NCBI GenBank assembly: GCA_027493885.1
Contig: JAOSJZ010000001.1
Location: forward strand, 3,032,622 to 3,096,621
DNA length: 64,000 nucleotides
From: Gaiella sp.
GTDB lineage: Bacteria; Actinomycetota; Thermoleophilia; Gaiellales; Gaiellaceae
Direction: 5' to 3'
Shown here: piece after piece, positions 34,599 to 44,103 of the stretch
Layout of the letters: each line of letters begins with the position of its first letter
Numbering within the stretch: the first letter of the stretch is position 1
The notes under the pieces: generated by a model
Databases searched by the model: none
Told to the model about the DNA's origin: nothing
Seen by the model: only the letters and a program-made list of their open reading frames with translations
Translations under genes and position numbers: made by a program

Positions 34599-36078
34599 TT
34601 AGCCACCCGGCGTGCCGGGATCTATGTAGATCGTCTTCCATTCGGTGTAGAACTCGCGGGCTGCTTTGCCTTGCTCGCGGCTACCGCTGGAGCTTCCCTT
34701 GGTGCCGCCGAAGGGGACGTGGTACTCGAGCCCTGCGCTTTCCTGGTTCACCTTCACGACACCGGCGCGGATGTCGCGGGCGAAGCGGAGGGCGCTGTCG
34801 AGGTCGTTGGTGAACACGCTCGCCGAGAGGCCAAAGGGTGTGTCGTTGGCGATCTCCACGGCATCCTCGTAGGAATCGGCGGCTAGCAGCGCGGCGACGG
34901 GACCGAAGATCTCCTCGCGGACGATCGTGCTCGTCGGATCGACGTCGGTAAGGACGGTTGGCCGGACGAAATAGCCCGAACCGAGATCGTCGTTGCGGTC
35001 GCCGCCTGCGACGATCGACGCGCGCTCCGTTCTTGCTGTCTCCAGATACCCGAGAACCGTCTGAAGCTGCTGGTCGGACGCGAGTGGGCCGACCTTGGTC
35101 GTCGGATCGAGGGCGTCACCGAGGGGCCACTCGACCGCGCGCTGGGCCAGTCGCTCTGCGAACGGCTCGAACACCGCTTGGTCGATGATGACACGGCTGG
35201 TAGCGGTGCACTTCTGGCCGGCCGAGAGGAAGGCGCCGCGCGCGACGTGCTCGGCGGCGAGCTCGAGATCCGCATCGGCCAGTACGACTGCTGGGTTCTT
35301 CCCGCCGAGCTCGAGCTGTACCTTCTTGCCGCGCTCGGTTGCCTTCAGCTGGATCGCGCGACCCACGCTGTTGGAGCCGGTGAAGCTGATCGCGTCGACG
35401 GACGGGTGGGTGACGAGCGTGTCGCCGACGACACTGCCACGCCCGACGACGAGGTTCAGGACGCCCTCTGGTACCCCTGCATCCAGGAGCGCCTCGAGGA
35501 GTCGTACCGAGGTCAGTGGTACCAGCTCGGCCGGTTTCCAGACGACGGTGTTGCCGTAGGCGAGCGCCGGCGCGAGCTTCCAGGCTGGGATCGCGATCGG
35601 GAAGTTCCACGGGGTGATCGCCGTGACGACACCCACGGGCTCGCGTCTCGCGAAGAGAAACGTTCGCGGTGAAGCGCTCGGGTACGTCTCGCCGTCCGGC
35701 TCGAGCGTCTGTGCCGCGTAGTAGCGGAAGATCGCCGCTGCACGTCGCGTCTCACCAACGCCCTCGCCGAGCGTCTTTCCCTCTTCTCGCGCCAGGTCGT
35801 GACCGATGGCGTCCGCGCGGGTGTCGAGTAGATCGCCGGCCCGTCGGAGGATCTCGCCGCGAGCGGGGGCGGCCATGCGACTCCACATCGGGAACGCGGA
35901 CGACGCGGCGTCTACCGCTCTCGACGCGATCGACTCGTCGGCGAGATGCACGAGCGCGACGACATCTTCCGGGCTGCGAAGGGTTGACGTCCTCGATCGT
36001 CGTGCCGGACCGAGCCCACGATCCTCCGGTGTGGGAGGCGAGCTCGGCGACAGGGATCGAGGCCCTGGCGGGCTTCAC
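34599..36078 (-). CDS. NAD(P)-dependent aldehyde dehydrogenase, frameshifted near the N-terminus
   Basis: Full-length ALDH (~492 residues) once one extra base in CCCGG at 35969-35973 is removed. The first ~37 residues (SIPVAELASHTGGSWARSGTT, IEDVNPSQP) are in one frame, the rest (VHLADESIASRAVDAA onward) in another. TAITPWNFPIAIPAWKLAPAL, LELGGKNP (general base Glu) and SAGQKCTATSR (nucleophile Cys) are intact. It resembles succinate/2-oxoglutarate semialdehyde dehydrogenases, enzymes for short acid aldehydes. It is the last gene of the SDH-SuyAB operon, so it likely oxidises a semialdehyde or sulfo-aldehyde. Start GTG 36078 with GGAG 5 nt upstream. Confidence 0.88.
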
Positions 36079-36100
36079 TTGCGCTCCATTCTCGCCGTGT

Positions 36101-36523
36101 TCATTCGTCGCCGAGGAGTTCGATCACACGACGCATCGGATCGACCCGGACCCAGTCACCTGTCTTCATGCCGTCGTCAGGGGGCCGGGACCAGCCCTCG
36201 GTCAATGCGATGCCGGCGAAGATGGCACCCTGAACCATCACTGGGTTCGTCACGCCGAAGATCAGCGCCCGTGGTGCGAGTTGCTTGTGCTTGAGATCGT
36301 TGTACGCCCACCCTGCGGCGATCCCACCCTTCGCCTCGGAGAACACACAGATCTTGTCCGCGATCGAGATGCCTTCGAGATCGTGCCCTGGCCGGGTAAT
36401 GACGCCCGTCAGCCGGTCGAGGTCGTATCTGGGGCTGAATCCGTCGCGTGAGAGCAACAGCTCGCCTTCGACGACGTCGCCGACAGCGCGAGTCACCGAG
36501 ATCGTCTGGAGCACGGTTCTCAC
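36101..36523 (-). CDS. Aconitase X swivel (small) subunit, DUF126
   Basis: 140 residues: VEGELLLSRDGFSPRYDLDRLTG, GHDLEGISIADKICVF, EAKGGIAAGWAY and NPVMVQGAIFAGIAL. This is the swivelling domain of aconitase X, which closes over the Fe-S catalytic subunit. It starts GTG in a GTGA overlap with the large subunit. Confidence 0.88.
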   Translation of the reverse strand: MRTVLQTISVTRAVGDVVEGELLLSRDGFSPRYDLDRLTGVITRPGHDLEGISIADKICVFSEAKGGIAAGWAYNDLKHKQLAPRALIFGVTNPVMVQGAIFAGIALTEGWSRPPDDGMKTGDWVRVDPMRRVIELLGDE

Positions 36524-37758
36524 CGCAACTCACCCGTGAGGGCCATGTCGACGCAGTCGGACGTGCGTCGAAGGACAGTTTCGAAACCGTGTGCTCCGAT
36601 GGTGTTCACGAGTTTGGCGGAGTTCGTGACGAGTGTTCGCCAGCCGTTCCGGACGCGGATCTCCGAGAGGTCGAGGAGGATGTAGAAGCAGACCCCGACG
36701 AGGATCTTGACCCCGGCGTCCTCGAGGGTGCGCGCGTAGCCGAGCCTGCGTGCCTCCGCAAGGACGCTCGATTCGGTCGTGACGAACACGCGGGTCGTCT
36801 CGTGCACGGTCGCCCCATTGAATTCCGTACTGAGTCTCCCGATCTCCGCGAGCGATAGTTGAGGGCCCGAGAACACGACGAGGTCGCATGGTCCCTCCGT
36901 GGCGGGAGCGCCAAGCGCGAGCTCGATTTCCGACCGTCCCACGATGAGCGTTTCAGCGGAGCTCTTGCCGGCGAACGCCGCCTCGGCGGTGGGTGCTTCG
37001 GGTGTCACGCCCACGAGGTGGAACATCGCCATCGAGCCGTAGCTTGCGAGGGCTGCGCCGAGGTGCTTGAGCTGGTCGCTGTCCGGCTTGCCACTCACTC
37101 TTGTGAACACTGGGATCTCGAGGTAGCCTGGTCGTGCTGCGCCGACGATCTTTCCGAGGGCTCCCCATTCCGCGACGTCGTCGAGATCGGCCCGAACGTC
37201 GACAGTGAACGTGCCGCGCCGATGCGCGTCGAGGTGCAATCCGTACTCGGGCACGCGGCCCGTGAGACCGGCCGCGAGCGCCGCGGGCCCGCTCTCGAAG
37301 TTCGAGCGAGCTCCGAGGACAGAGTTCGCGTAGATCACGGTCCCGGTGTCTCCCCATGCGAGCCGCTCACCGAACCGAGGTTCGTAGATCGCCTGATAGC
37401 CGATGCACGTATCGGTGGTGGTGACGTGCAGCGCCTGGAGGAGGCTGACGAGCTCTCTCTCCTTCGCTACCTCGTCGGGCCGCTGCCCGAATTGCCGGGT
37501 GCACGCGAAGTCGATGCAGCGGGCGTTCGTGGTCACAGGCACGACGCAGCTGCCGTCGCTGGCCCGGAGTGCCCGGAGCCAGTCGAGTCCGGCGTCGCCC
37601 ATCACCTCGATGTCTCCCATCATGTGCACGTTCGTGACGGGCACGAATCGGGTTGCGTTCCAGAACTCGCCGACCTTTACCTGGTACGCGAGCGCTTGGC
37701 GGACCGCGTCGCCGTGGTCGCCGTCGAGCATTGAGCGTTCGAGTGACGTCAGATTCAT
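36520..37758 (-). CDS. Aconitase X catalytic (large) subunit, DUF521
   Basis: 412 residues: LTSLERSMLDGDHGDAVRQAL, VPVTNVHMMGDIEVMGDAG, TTNARCIDFACTRQFG, DTCIGYQAIYEPRFGE, YANSVLGARSNFESGP and LVGVCFYILLDL carry the Cys ligands for the cluster. Characterised bacterial AcnX enzymes dehydrate cis-3-hydroxy-L-proline, and archaeal ones mevalonate 5-phosphate. Neither pathway's partner enzymes are seen here, so a different hydroxyacid substrate is likely. It follows the fumarase-like subunits in the same operon. Confidence 0.88.
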   Translation of the reverse strand: MNLTSLERSMLDGDHGDAVRQALAYQVKVGEFWNATRFVPVTNVHMMGDIEVMGDAGLDWLRALRASDGSCVVPVTTNARCIDFACTRQFGQRPDEVAKERELVSLLQALHVTTTDTCIGYQAIYEPRFGERLAWGDTGTVIYANSVLGARSNFESGPAALAAGLTGRVPEYGLHLDAHRRGTFTVDVRADLDDVAEWGALGKIVGAARPGYLEIPVFTRVSGKPDSDQLKHLGAALASYGSMAMFHLVGVTPEAPTAEAAFAGKSSAETLIVGRSEIELALGAPATEGPCDLVVFSGPQLSLAEIGRLSTEFNGATVHETTRVFVTTESSVLAEARRLGYARTLEDAGVKILVGVCFYILLDLSEIRVRNGWRTLVTNSAKLVNTIGAHGFETVLRRTSDCVDMALTGELR

Positions 37759-37763
37759 GCTGG

Positions 37764-38354
37764 CTACAGGCGCGCGCTCAGTTGCTCGAGGCGTTGCCGG
37801 GCGCGGTTCTGGACGTCGTGGTAGAGGGAGTTGCCGTGGGCGTCGATGCCGACGGTGAGGGGGCCGAAGTCTTTGACGCGGAACTTCCAGAGGCATTCGG
37901 GCATGAGGTCTTCCCAGGCGACGTCTTCGATCTCCTCGATCTGGGTGGTCTCGAGCGCGGCGGCGCCGCCGACGATCGCGAGGTAGACCATCCCGAGCCG
38001 TTGCATCGGCTCGATCGCCTGGTCGGGGAAGCCGCCCTTGCCGCAGATCGCGCGGACGCCGTAGCGCTCGCCGAGGCCCTCGGTGAAGCGCACCATCCTG
38101 GCGCTCGTGGTGGTGCCGATGCAGAGCTTCTCGTAGCGGCCGGGGCCGAGCTTGCGCACGTTCGGCGCCGTGTGCAGCAGCAACGCGCCCGTCAGGTCGA
38201 TGGGTGGCTCGATCCCCTGGTCGAAGATGCGGATCTGGGTGCGGTCGCGGATCCCGATCACGTGGCCCTGCACGACCACCTCGTCGCCCGCCCGCAGCGC
38301 GAGGATCGCCGCCGGGTCGTTGAGCGGGAAGGTGAGCTTGTGTGTCACCGTCAT
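37764..38354 (-). CDS. ttdB: Class I fumarase/L(+)-tartrate dehydratase beta subunit
   Basis: 196 residues: KLTFPLNDPAAILALRAGDEV, TGALLLHTAPNVRKLG, IGTTTSARMVRF, YGVRAICGKGGF and DFGPLTVGIDAHGNSLY. This is the C-terminal swivel domain of class I hydro-lyases as a separate subunit. With the alpha subunit it adds or removes water across a C=C next to a carboxylate (fumarate/malate, tartrate or an analogue). Confidence 0.9.
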   Translation of the reverse strand: MTVTHKLTFPLNDPAAILALRAGDEVVVQGHVIGIRDRTQIRIFDQGIEPPIDLTGALLLHTAPNVRKLGPGRYEKLCIGTTTSARMVRFTEGLGERYGVRAICGKGGFPDQAIEPMQRLGMVYLAIVGGAAALETTQIEEIEDVAWEDLMPECLWKFRVKDFGPLTVGIDAHGNSLYHDVQNRARQRLEQLSARL

Positions 38355-38355
38355 C

Positions 38356-39276
38356 TCAGAAGTCCCTGTCGTAGTCGACGGCGCCGTCCGCGCCGATGTG
38401 GGCGGAGGTGCGGCGGGCGGCCCAGCACTGGTAGTTGACCGCGACCGGGTTCAGGGTCATGTGGGTGTCGGCGTGCTCGATGTGGCATTGGAGCACGGTC
38501 ACGTCGCCGCCGAGGCCCATCGGCCCGATCCCCGTCTCGTTCAAAAGGCCGTACAGCTCGTCTTCCAGCTGCGCGACGAGCGGGTCGGGGTTGCGTGTCC
38601 CGATCGGCCTCGCGATCGCCTCCTTGGCGAGGTGCAGCGCGTAGTCTGCCGAGCCGCCGATCCCGATCCCGACGATCCCGGGCGGGCAGGGCTTGCCGCC
38701 CGCCTCGACGATCGACTCGAGCACGAACCGCTTGATCCCGTTCACCCCGTCGGCCGGCACCAGCATCTTCAGAAAGCTCATGTTCTCCGACCCCGAGCCC
38801 TTCGGCACGCACTTCACGTCCAGACCGTCCCAGCCGGGCACGAACTCCCAGTGCACGATCGGCACCCGATACCCGACATTCGCACCCGTGCTCTCCCGCG
38901 TCAGCGTGTGCACCGTGTTCGAGCGCAACGGATGCTCCACCGTCGCCCGCTCCGTCCCCGCCTTGAGCGCCCGCTCGATCCCCGCCGGATGCAACGGAAA
39001 CCGCTCCCCCACCCGGCAGTAGTAGACGGCGATCCCCGTGTCCTGACAGACCAGGTTCCGCTCGGTGTCCGCGACCTCCACATTACGGTGGATGGTCTCC
39101 AGCACCCGGATCCCCGTCACCGACGTCTCCCGCTCCAGCGCCCCCGCCAACGCCTCCCGCAAATCCCGCGGCAGATCCCGCAACGCCCACACATACAGAG
39201 ACGCAGCCGCCCCCAACACCGCCCCCTCGAGGCTGACCGTGGTCGTCGGGTGGGTTTCTGTTCCTCTGCCGGACAC
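38356..39276 (-). CDS. ttdA: Class I fumarase/L(+)-tartrate dehydratase alpha subunit
   Basis: 306 residues. Three cysteines that bind the catalytic [4Fe-4S] cluster sit in RNLVCQDTGIAV, KPCPPGIVGIGIGG and VTVLQCHIEHADTHM. ENMSFLKMLVPADG and RSNTVHTLTREST are further family marks. It lies one base upstream of the beta subunit and 3 bp after suyB. In this operon its substrate could be the sulfonated analogue of fumarate as well as fumarate. Confidence 0.9.
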   Translation of the reverse strand: MSGRGTETHPTTTVSLEGAVLGAAASLYVWALRDLPRDLREALAGALERETSVTGIRVLETIHRNVEVADTERNLVCQDTGIAVYYCRVGERFPLHPAGIERALKAGTERATVEHPLRSNTVHTLTRESTGANVGYRVPIVHWEFVPGWDGLDVKCVPKGSGSENMSFLKMLVPADGVNGIKRFVLESIVEAGGKPCPPGIVGIGIGGSADYALHLAKEAIARPIGTRNPDPLVAQLEDELYGLLNETGIGPMGLGGDVTVLQCHIEHADTHMTLNPVAVNYQCWAARRTSAHIGADGAVDYDRDF

Positions 39277-39279
39277 GTC

Positions 39280-40432
39280 TCACGCCGAGCGGTAGAGCTT
39301 GGTCATCACGAACTCGCGGTGCCCGAGGGCCTCGGCGGCTGTGAGACGTCCGTTCGCGGTGCGTCGCAGTAGCTCCATCAGCTTGTCGCCCGCCTCGTCG
39401 AGTCGCATGCGCCGAAGAACGAGATCGCTCACGTCGAGATCGATGTGCTCCGACATCGTGGTTGCGGTCGCGGCGTTTGCCGTGAGCTTGATCACGGGCT
39501 CGATCGGGTTCCCGATGATATTGCCCTGCCCGGTGGGGAAGAAGTGGACGACGGCTCCCGCGCCGGCCATCAAGGTGATGCATTCTGCCGCCGCGGAGGA
39601 CGTGTCCATGAAGTAGAGACCAGGGCCGTTGGCTGGGGGCTCGGCAGGCCCGAGCACGCCGATTACGGGTTTGCTCCCGAGCTTCTGGATGTTTCCGAGT
39701 GCCTTCTCCTCGATCGTGGAGAGGCCGCCTGCGATGTTGCCCTCGGTCGGCTGCGAGCCGAGAAGATCGACCCCGCCCCGGGTAATCTCGCCGACGTAGT
39801 CGGCGTAGGCTGTGAGGAAGGCGTCCCGGAGTTCGCTGGTTGCCATGCGGTCGGCCACGAGGTGTTCGCCGCCCGTGAGCTCCGAAGTCTCGCCGAAGAA
39901 GACCGTCGCACCTGCATCGACGAGTCGGTCGACGGCGACGCCGACGGTCGGGCACGATCCAAGTCCCGTCGTAGTGTCTGACTCGCCGCACTTGATGCTG
40001 ACCGTCAGGTCCGACAGATCGACTCGCTCTCGTTGCTGCTCGGAGGCCCGCTGGACGAATTCCATGGCCGTCCATGACGCCTGGCGAACGATCTCGAGCT
40101 CTCCCTGCCCCTCGATCGCGAAGCCGGCGACAGGCTTCCCCGTAGCGGCGATCCCTTCGACGATCCGTTCGGTCCAGTTCGGCTCGATCCCGATGACGAC
40201 TGCCGCGGCGACGTTCGGATTCGACCCGGTACCGATCATCGTCCGGAAATGCAGCTCGAGATCCTCGCCGTATTGCAGTCGTCCGTAGGCGTGCGGGAGC
40301 GCGAGCGTGCCGACGATCTTCGACGCGACGGCCTCGCACGCCGCGTTCGGAGATGTCGTCGACGGGGAGGATGACGACGTGGTTGCGGACGCCGACGCGT
40401 CCGTCGGGGCGGCGGTACCCGTAGAGATCCAT
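39280..40432 (-). CDS. suyB: UxaA-family lyase large subunit, SuyB-like (sulfolactate sulfo-lyase), frameshifted
   Basis: About 383 residues after removing one extra base at 40348-40350. The first ~28 residues ([28 protein letters not shown]) are in one frame; [20 protein letters not shown] and the rest to [10 protein letters not shown] are in another. [38 protein letters not shown] and [18 protein letters not shown] are conserved. From memory of the families this is much closer to (2R)-sulfolactate sulfo-lyase beta (SuyB) than to altronate dehydratase. SuyAB splits 3-sulfolactate into pyruvate and sulfite. Sulfolactate specificity is inferred, not shown. Confidence 0.75.
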
Positions 40433-40434
40433 CG

Positions 40435-40713
40435 CTACCACCGTGCGGTCATGACGTTGTGCGTGTGAACGTGGGCGCCGGCCTCGATCGCCACCCGCGT
40501 CACCGCAACCTGAGTGCTGTACTCGAGCACCGGGGCCCCGGGCTCGAGCGAGGCGAGTGCGATCTTGTGCCCATACGGCACGTCCGTCCTCGCGTCGAGT
40601 GATTGCTCGCCTTCGTCGTCGAGGTAGGCGACCGAGATGTGCTCACCGGCGGTGATCGGTGCGACGGCGACCGCTACGTGGTCGCCGCGATTGTGCGCAA
40701 GCGCTTTGTGCAC
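40435..40713 (-). CDS. suyA: SAF-domain small subunit, SuyA-like
   Basis: 92 residues: HKALAHNRGDHVAVAVAPIT, DVPYGHKIALASLEPGAPVL and C-terminus HVHTHNVMTARW. It is the separate small (SAF) subunit paired with the UxaA-type large subunit; the ending in ..K/ARW and the split arrangement match SuyA. The GTG at 40713 is preceded by AGGAG. It lies 2 bp before suyB and 35 bp after sdhD. Confidence 0.75.
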   Translation of the reverse strand: MHKALAHNRGDHVAVAVAPITAGEHISVAYLDDEGEQSLDARTDVPYGHKIALASLEPGAPVLEYSTQVAVTRVAIEAGAHVHTHNVMTARW

Positions 40714-40748
40714 GGATGCTCTCCTCTCTTCTCGTTGATATCCGTCCA

Positions 40749-41108
40749 TCAGGCTCCCCGGGCGACTCCAACAACGAGCGCTGTCGTGCCGAGCGTCAGG
40801 AGTACCGTCACGGTGACCACGACGCCCGCTTTCAGATGCCTTGCGGCGCGGCCCCGCGCCTGCTCCTCGACGAGGAGCCACGCTCCCGCCCCACCGTGGG
40901 TCAGTGCCGCCGCGAGCATCGTCCAGTCCCAGGCCAGCCACAGACCCGATGACCATCGCCGTAGGACGAAGCCGGAGCCCGTGTCCGAGACGTCGGTGAC
41001 GATGTGAGTCAGCGCGAAGTGCCCGAGCACCAGGACGGCCAGAACTACGGCGGTGGTGCGCATCAAGATGAAGGTCGCGAGCCGCGGCTGATGGACAACC
41101 GTGCTCAT
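40749..41108 (-). CDS. sdhD: Succinate-dehydrogenase-like membrane anchor D
   Basis: 119 residues with three membrane segments (TAVVLAVLVLGHFALTHI, LAWDWTMLAAALTHGGAGAW, VVVTVTVLLTLGTTALVVG). Histidines in GHFALTHIVTD and ALTHGGAG are suited to heme b ligation. With the C subunit it anchors the flavoprotein/iron-sulfur pair and passes electrons to quinone. ATGA overlap with sdhC. Confidence 0.82.
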   Translation of the reverse strand: MSTVVHQPRLATFILMRTTAVVLAVLVLGHFALTHIVTDVSDTGSGFVLRRWSSGLWLAWDWTMLAAALTHGGAGAWLLVEEQARGRAARHLKAGVVVTVTVLLTLGTTALVVGVARGA

Positions 41109-41599
41109 GTCGCCACCGGCCAGAGGATGACGACAGCGGCTGCCGTCCCGAGCAGCAGCGTGACGACGATGCAGAGGGAGAGCAGGTGTCTCGCGGTTGC
41201 GTTCCGAATGTCGACGAGATCGAGCGCGATGAGGCGAAGCCCGTTCAGCGTGTGGAAGAGAATCGCGTAGAGCAGGAAGCACTCGAACACCCGGAGCGCC
41301 GCGGTGGAGTAGAGGGTGTGGACATCGTCGAACCACGAAGGCGAGATCGCGTACAGGCCGACGTCGAGGACGTGGAGCAGGAGGAATGCGAAGACCGCCA
41401 CACCGGTCGTTCGGTGCGCCACGAACGCCCAGCGCTGCGTGTCGCGGTCGCTTGCCCGACCGATGCGAGAGATCCAGCCTGTTCGCGCTGCCGAATCCCG
41501 GGCGACGATCGCCGAGCGCACGGTGAACGTTGTGAACGCCGTAAGCAGGACGAGGATGACCGACAGGGCCGCAGCGAATGCTGTCTGCAGCGCGCTCAT
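41105..41599 (-). CDS. sdhC: Succinate-dehydrogenase-like membrane anchor C (cytochrome b)
   Basis: 164 residues: AHRTTGVAVFAFLLLHVLDV and ILFHTLNGLRLIALDL carry the SdhC-type His pair and quinone-site HR. There are three core membrane segments plus an extra N-terminal one. Overlaps sdhA and sdhD by 4 bp each, so the four subunits are made together. Confidence 0.85.
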   Translation of the reverse strand: MSALQTAFAAALSVILVLLTAFTTFTVRSAIVARDSAARTGWISRIGRASDRDTQRWAFVAHRTTGVAVFAFLLLHVLDVGLYAISPSWFDDVHTLYSTAALRVFECFLLYAILFHTLNGLRLIALDLVDIRNATARHLLSLCIVVTLLLGTAAAVVILWPVAT

Positions 41600-43329
41600 G
41601 CGGTTTCACACGCGACGGCCCTGCCTCCGGGAGCGAGTCGCGTGAACTCCACGTCCCGGGTCCCGATCGAGGGGTTGCCGTCGGGGCCGCGCTCTGCGAT
41701 GACTGCCCGTAGCCAGCGATCGTCGTCGCGCTCGGGATGGTCGGAGCGGAAGTGCGCGCCACGGGATTCTTCCCGCTCGAGAGCTGATTCGACGATCAGT
41801 CGGGCGACGGTGATCTGGCTGGCGAGGTCGAGCGACTGCTGCCACGCGGGGTTTGCTTCCTTCGGTCCGGGAACGGCGATACGCGTGAGCTGCGACGCGA
41901 GATCGGACAGCTCCTCACGTGCCTGCAGCAAGCCGCCCCTGCTCCGAACGACGCCGCAGTGCGTCCACATCACGTGCTTGAGGCGATCGGTCAGCTCGAA
42001 AGGAGTCAATCCCGTCGATCTGCGAAGAGGGGCGTACGCCTGATCGAGTGAGTCAGCGACGAGTCGATCGTCGGGGAGGTACAGGGCTCGATCACGCACG
42101 AGCGCGGCTGCTGTGTCCCCCGCACGCGCCCCGTAGACGGTCGACTCTGCGACGCCGTTTCCGCCCAGTCGGTTCGCCCCGTGCGTCCCTCCCGCGTCCT
42201 CACCGGCGACGAGGAGTCCGTCGATTTCGGTGACACAGTCCTGGTCGATCACGACGCCGCCCATGTGGAAGTGCGCGGTCGGAGAGACCTCGACGGGACC
42301 GGTTGTCAGGTCGGCGCCGACGAGGAGGGTGCGTGCGGCCATCCCCGAGAAGCGGCGCCGTATCTCATCTGCTCCGAGGTGGCTGATGTCAAGAAGGACT
42401 CCACCAGAGGGTGTCCCTCGACCCTCCACGATCTCGGTGTACGACGCGCGGGCGACAACATCACGCGTCGAGCGCTCGAGCCTGATCGGATCGGCGCGTT
42501 CCATGTACCGCTCGCCGAACCTGTTGTAGAGATGCGCTCCGGCGCCGCGCAGGCCCTCCTCGAGCACCGATCCTGTGAGCGCAGAGTCTCCGGCGACGAG
42601 GCCGGTCGGATGAAACTGGAGCATCTCCATGTCCCGGAATGGGAGCCCCGCGCGGTAACACATCGCCATCCCGTCCCCGGTCTTCTCGCGTGCCGGGGCG
42701 GCGATCCTGTACATCGTCGCCGACCCGCCAGTGGCGATAACGACCGCCCGAGCAAGGAGAACCGCGGCGTGTCCCGATTGCGTGTCGAGAACGGTAAGCC
42801 CGGAGAGCTCGCCGTGGACGTCGAACAGGAGATCGAGGGCGCGCCAGTCCTCGAGCTCGTGCGCACCGATCCGAAGCACCTGGTCGCGGAGGCGGCCCAT
42901 GATCTCGAGACCGGTCTGATCTGCACGGTGCACGGTTCGGTCGAAGCTCTGGCCGCCGAACGGCTTCAGGTCGATCGCCCCGCCCTCGGTGCGGTCGAAG
43001 AGGCATCCGAACCGTGTCTCGAGCTCGTCGATGACGCCGGGCGCGTCACAGACGAGCGTCCATGCCAGCTCCTGGTCGTTGAGGTATTGGCCGCCCTCGA
43101 TGGTGTCGCGGAAGTGCGCCTCGAGGGAGTCCTCCGCTCCGAGCGCGGCGTTGAAGCCGCCCTGCACCATCCTCGTGCAGCCCGAGCGACCCACCGCGCC
43201 CTTGGAGACGATCGTGATCTTCAGCTCGGGGTCGGCGGTCGCCGCATGCAAGGCACACATCAGCCCTGCGCCGCCGCTTCCGACGATCGCGATGTCGGTC
43301 TCGAGCCACTCGGGGGGCCACTCAGGCAA
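41596..43329 (-). CDS. sdhA: Succinate dehydrogenase/fumarate reductase-like flavoprotein A
   Basis: 577 residues. FAD-binding TDIAIVGSGGAGLMCALHAA, then SKGAVGRSGCTRMVQGGFNA, MLQFHPTGLVAGD, HFHMGGVVID and GEDAGGTHGANRLGGNG. The canonical RSHT histidine that binds FAD covalently in SdhA/FrdA is absent (RSGCTRM), so the flavin is probably non-covalent. The active-site His and Arg regions remain. It desaturates or reduces a succinate-like C2-C3 bond; with its SuyAB neighbours the substrate may be 3-sulfopropanoate. TTG start overlaps sdhB by 8 bp. Confidence 0.85.
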   Translation of the reverse strand: MPEWPPEWLETDIAIVGSGGAGLMCALHAATADPELKITIVSKGAVGRSGCTRMVQGGFNAALGAEDSLEAHFRDTIEGGQYLNDQELAWTLVCDAPGVIDELETRFGCLFDRTEGGAIDLKPFGGQSFDRTVHRADQTGLEIMGRLRDQVLRIGAHELEDWRALDLLFDVHGELSGLTVLDTQSGHAAVLLARAVVIATGGSATMYRIAAPAREKTGDGMAMCYRAGLPFRDMEMLQFHPTGLVAGDSALTGSVLEEGLRGAGAHLYNRFGERYMERADPIRLERSTRDVVARASYTEIVEGRGTPSGGVLLDISHLGADEIRRRFSGMAARTLLVGADLTTGPVEVSPTAHFHMGGVVIDQDCVTEIDGLLVAGEDAGGTHGANRLGGNGVAESTVYGARAGDTAAALVRDRALYLPDDRLVADSLDQAYAPLRRSTGLTPFELTDRLKHVMWTHCGVVRSRGGLLQAREELSDLASQLTRIAVPGPKEANPAWQQSLDLASQITVARLIVESALEREESRGAHFRSDHPERDDDRWLRAVIAERGPDGNPSIGTRDVEFTRLAPGGRAVACETA

Positions 43330-44053
43330 CGAGGCTCCAGCGACGGAGTCGGCGGATCGATGCCGAGGGGTCGAGCCCCTTGGGGCATGCCGCGGTACAA
43401 CCGAGAATCGAATGGCAGTGAGTGACGCCTCCTTGCTGACCGGCGACTCGGAGCCGTTCCGCTCTCGCGCCATCCCGTTCGTCGGCGACGAGGGTGAGCG
43501 CGCGGTTGAGCGCCGCGGGACCGAGATACCCGGCGTTCGTCACTACGACGTCGCAGGCCGACCAGCAGGCGCCGCACGCAATGCAGTCGAGACCCCGCTC
43601 GACCTCGGCGCGACTCGCATCACCCGCGGGGAGAGCCTCCCGGGGGCCGCCCGGCATGAACCAGGGCACGACCCGGCGCCAGGCGTTCCAGAACGGTGAC
43701 GTGTCGACGACGAGGTCGCGTACGACCGCGAACCCTGCGAGAGGCTCCAACAGGAGCTCGTCGGTGTCCGGCGTGATGGGCTGTTGGCAGGCGAGCGTCG
43801 GGCGACCGTTGACACGGACGGCGCACGTCCCGCACATCGCGACCCGGCACGAGTAGCGGAATCCGAGCGATGGGTCGAGGCGTTGGCCGGCGAGAAGGGC
43901 GTCGAGTACCACGGCCGGTTGTGTGAGGGCGACCCGGAACTCCCGAACGGCGCCCGCGTCGCTTCTTGCGATCGTGAGCCGGACGGTCGTCGCCGGAGCG
44001 TCGCCGGCGGTCTCGATGTTCGTCTGTCGCCTTGATCGTTCAAGGACGGCCAT
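43322..44053 (-). CDS. sdhB: Succinate dehydrogenase-like iron-sulfur protein B
   Basis: 243 residues. [2Fe-2S] cysteines in YSCRVAMCGTCAVRVNG and TLACQQ; [4Fe-4S] in CIACGACWSACDV; third cluster in CHSILGCTAACPKGLDP. It conducts electrons from FAD to the membrane anchor. It is the first gene of an 11-gene minus-strand operon ending with the aldehyde dehydrogenase. A LacI-type palindrome (44030-44045) overlaps codons ~3-8. Confidence 0.88.
   Translation of the reverse strand: MAVLERSRRQTNIETAGDAPATTVRLTIARSDAGAVREFRVALTQPAVVLDALLAGQRLDPSLGFRYSCRVAMCGTCAVRVNGRPTLACQQPITPDTDELLLEPLAGFAVVRDLVVDTSPFWNAWRRVVPWFMPGGPREALPAGDASRAEVERGLDCIACGACWSACDVVVTNAGYLGPAALNRALTLVADERDGARAERLRVAGQQGGVTHCHSILGCTAACPKGLDPSASIRRLRRWSLVA
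44030..44045. promoter_or_regulatory. LacI-type operator at the start of the SDH-SuyAB operon
   Basis: CCTTGATCGTTCAAGG: 6-bp arms around TCGT with a central CG step typical of LacI-family sites. The 14-bp core recurs exactly in front of yeiH (58592-58605). On the minus strand a TTGACA (44079-44074) is an upstream -35 candidate, placing the site downstream of the promoter where repression would act. Confidence 0.6.
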
Positions 44054-44103
44054 AGGAGTATTCGTATCAGGCCTGTCAAGATCAACCGATGAATAAGTAT
44101 TGC

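Noticed and set aside
36101..37758. cis-3-hydroxy-L-proline dehydratase pathway.
   Set aside because: No pyrroline-2-carboxylate reductase, hydroxyproline epimerase or proline transporter is encoded near the AcnX genes, so that specific name is not supported.
39280..40713. Altronate or galactarate dehydratase.
   Set aside because: The large subunit has the [15 protein letters not shown] and [11 protein letters not shown] pattern and the small subunit the HNVMTARW end, which I associate with SuyAB; no uronate or aldarate pathway genes such as uxaB, uxaC or kdgK are nearby. Kept as the main alternative.
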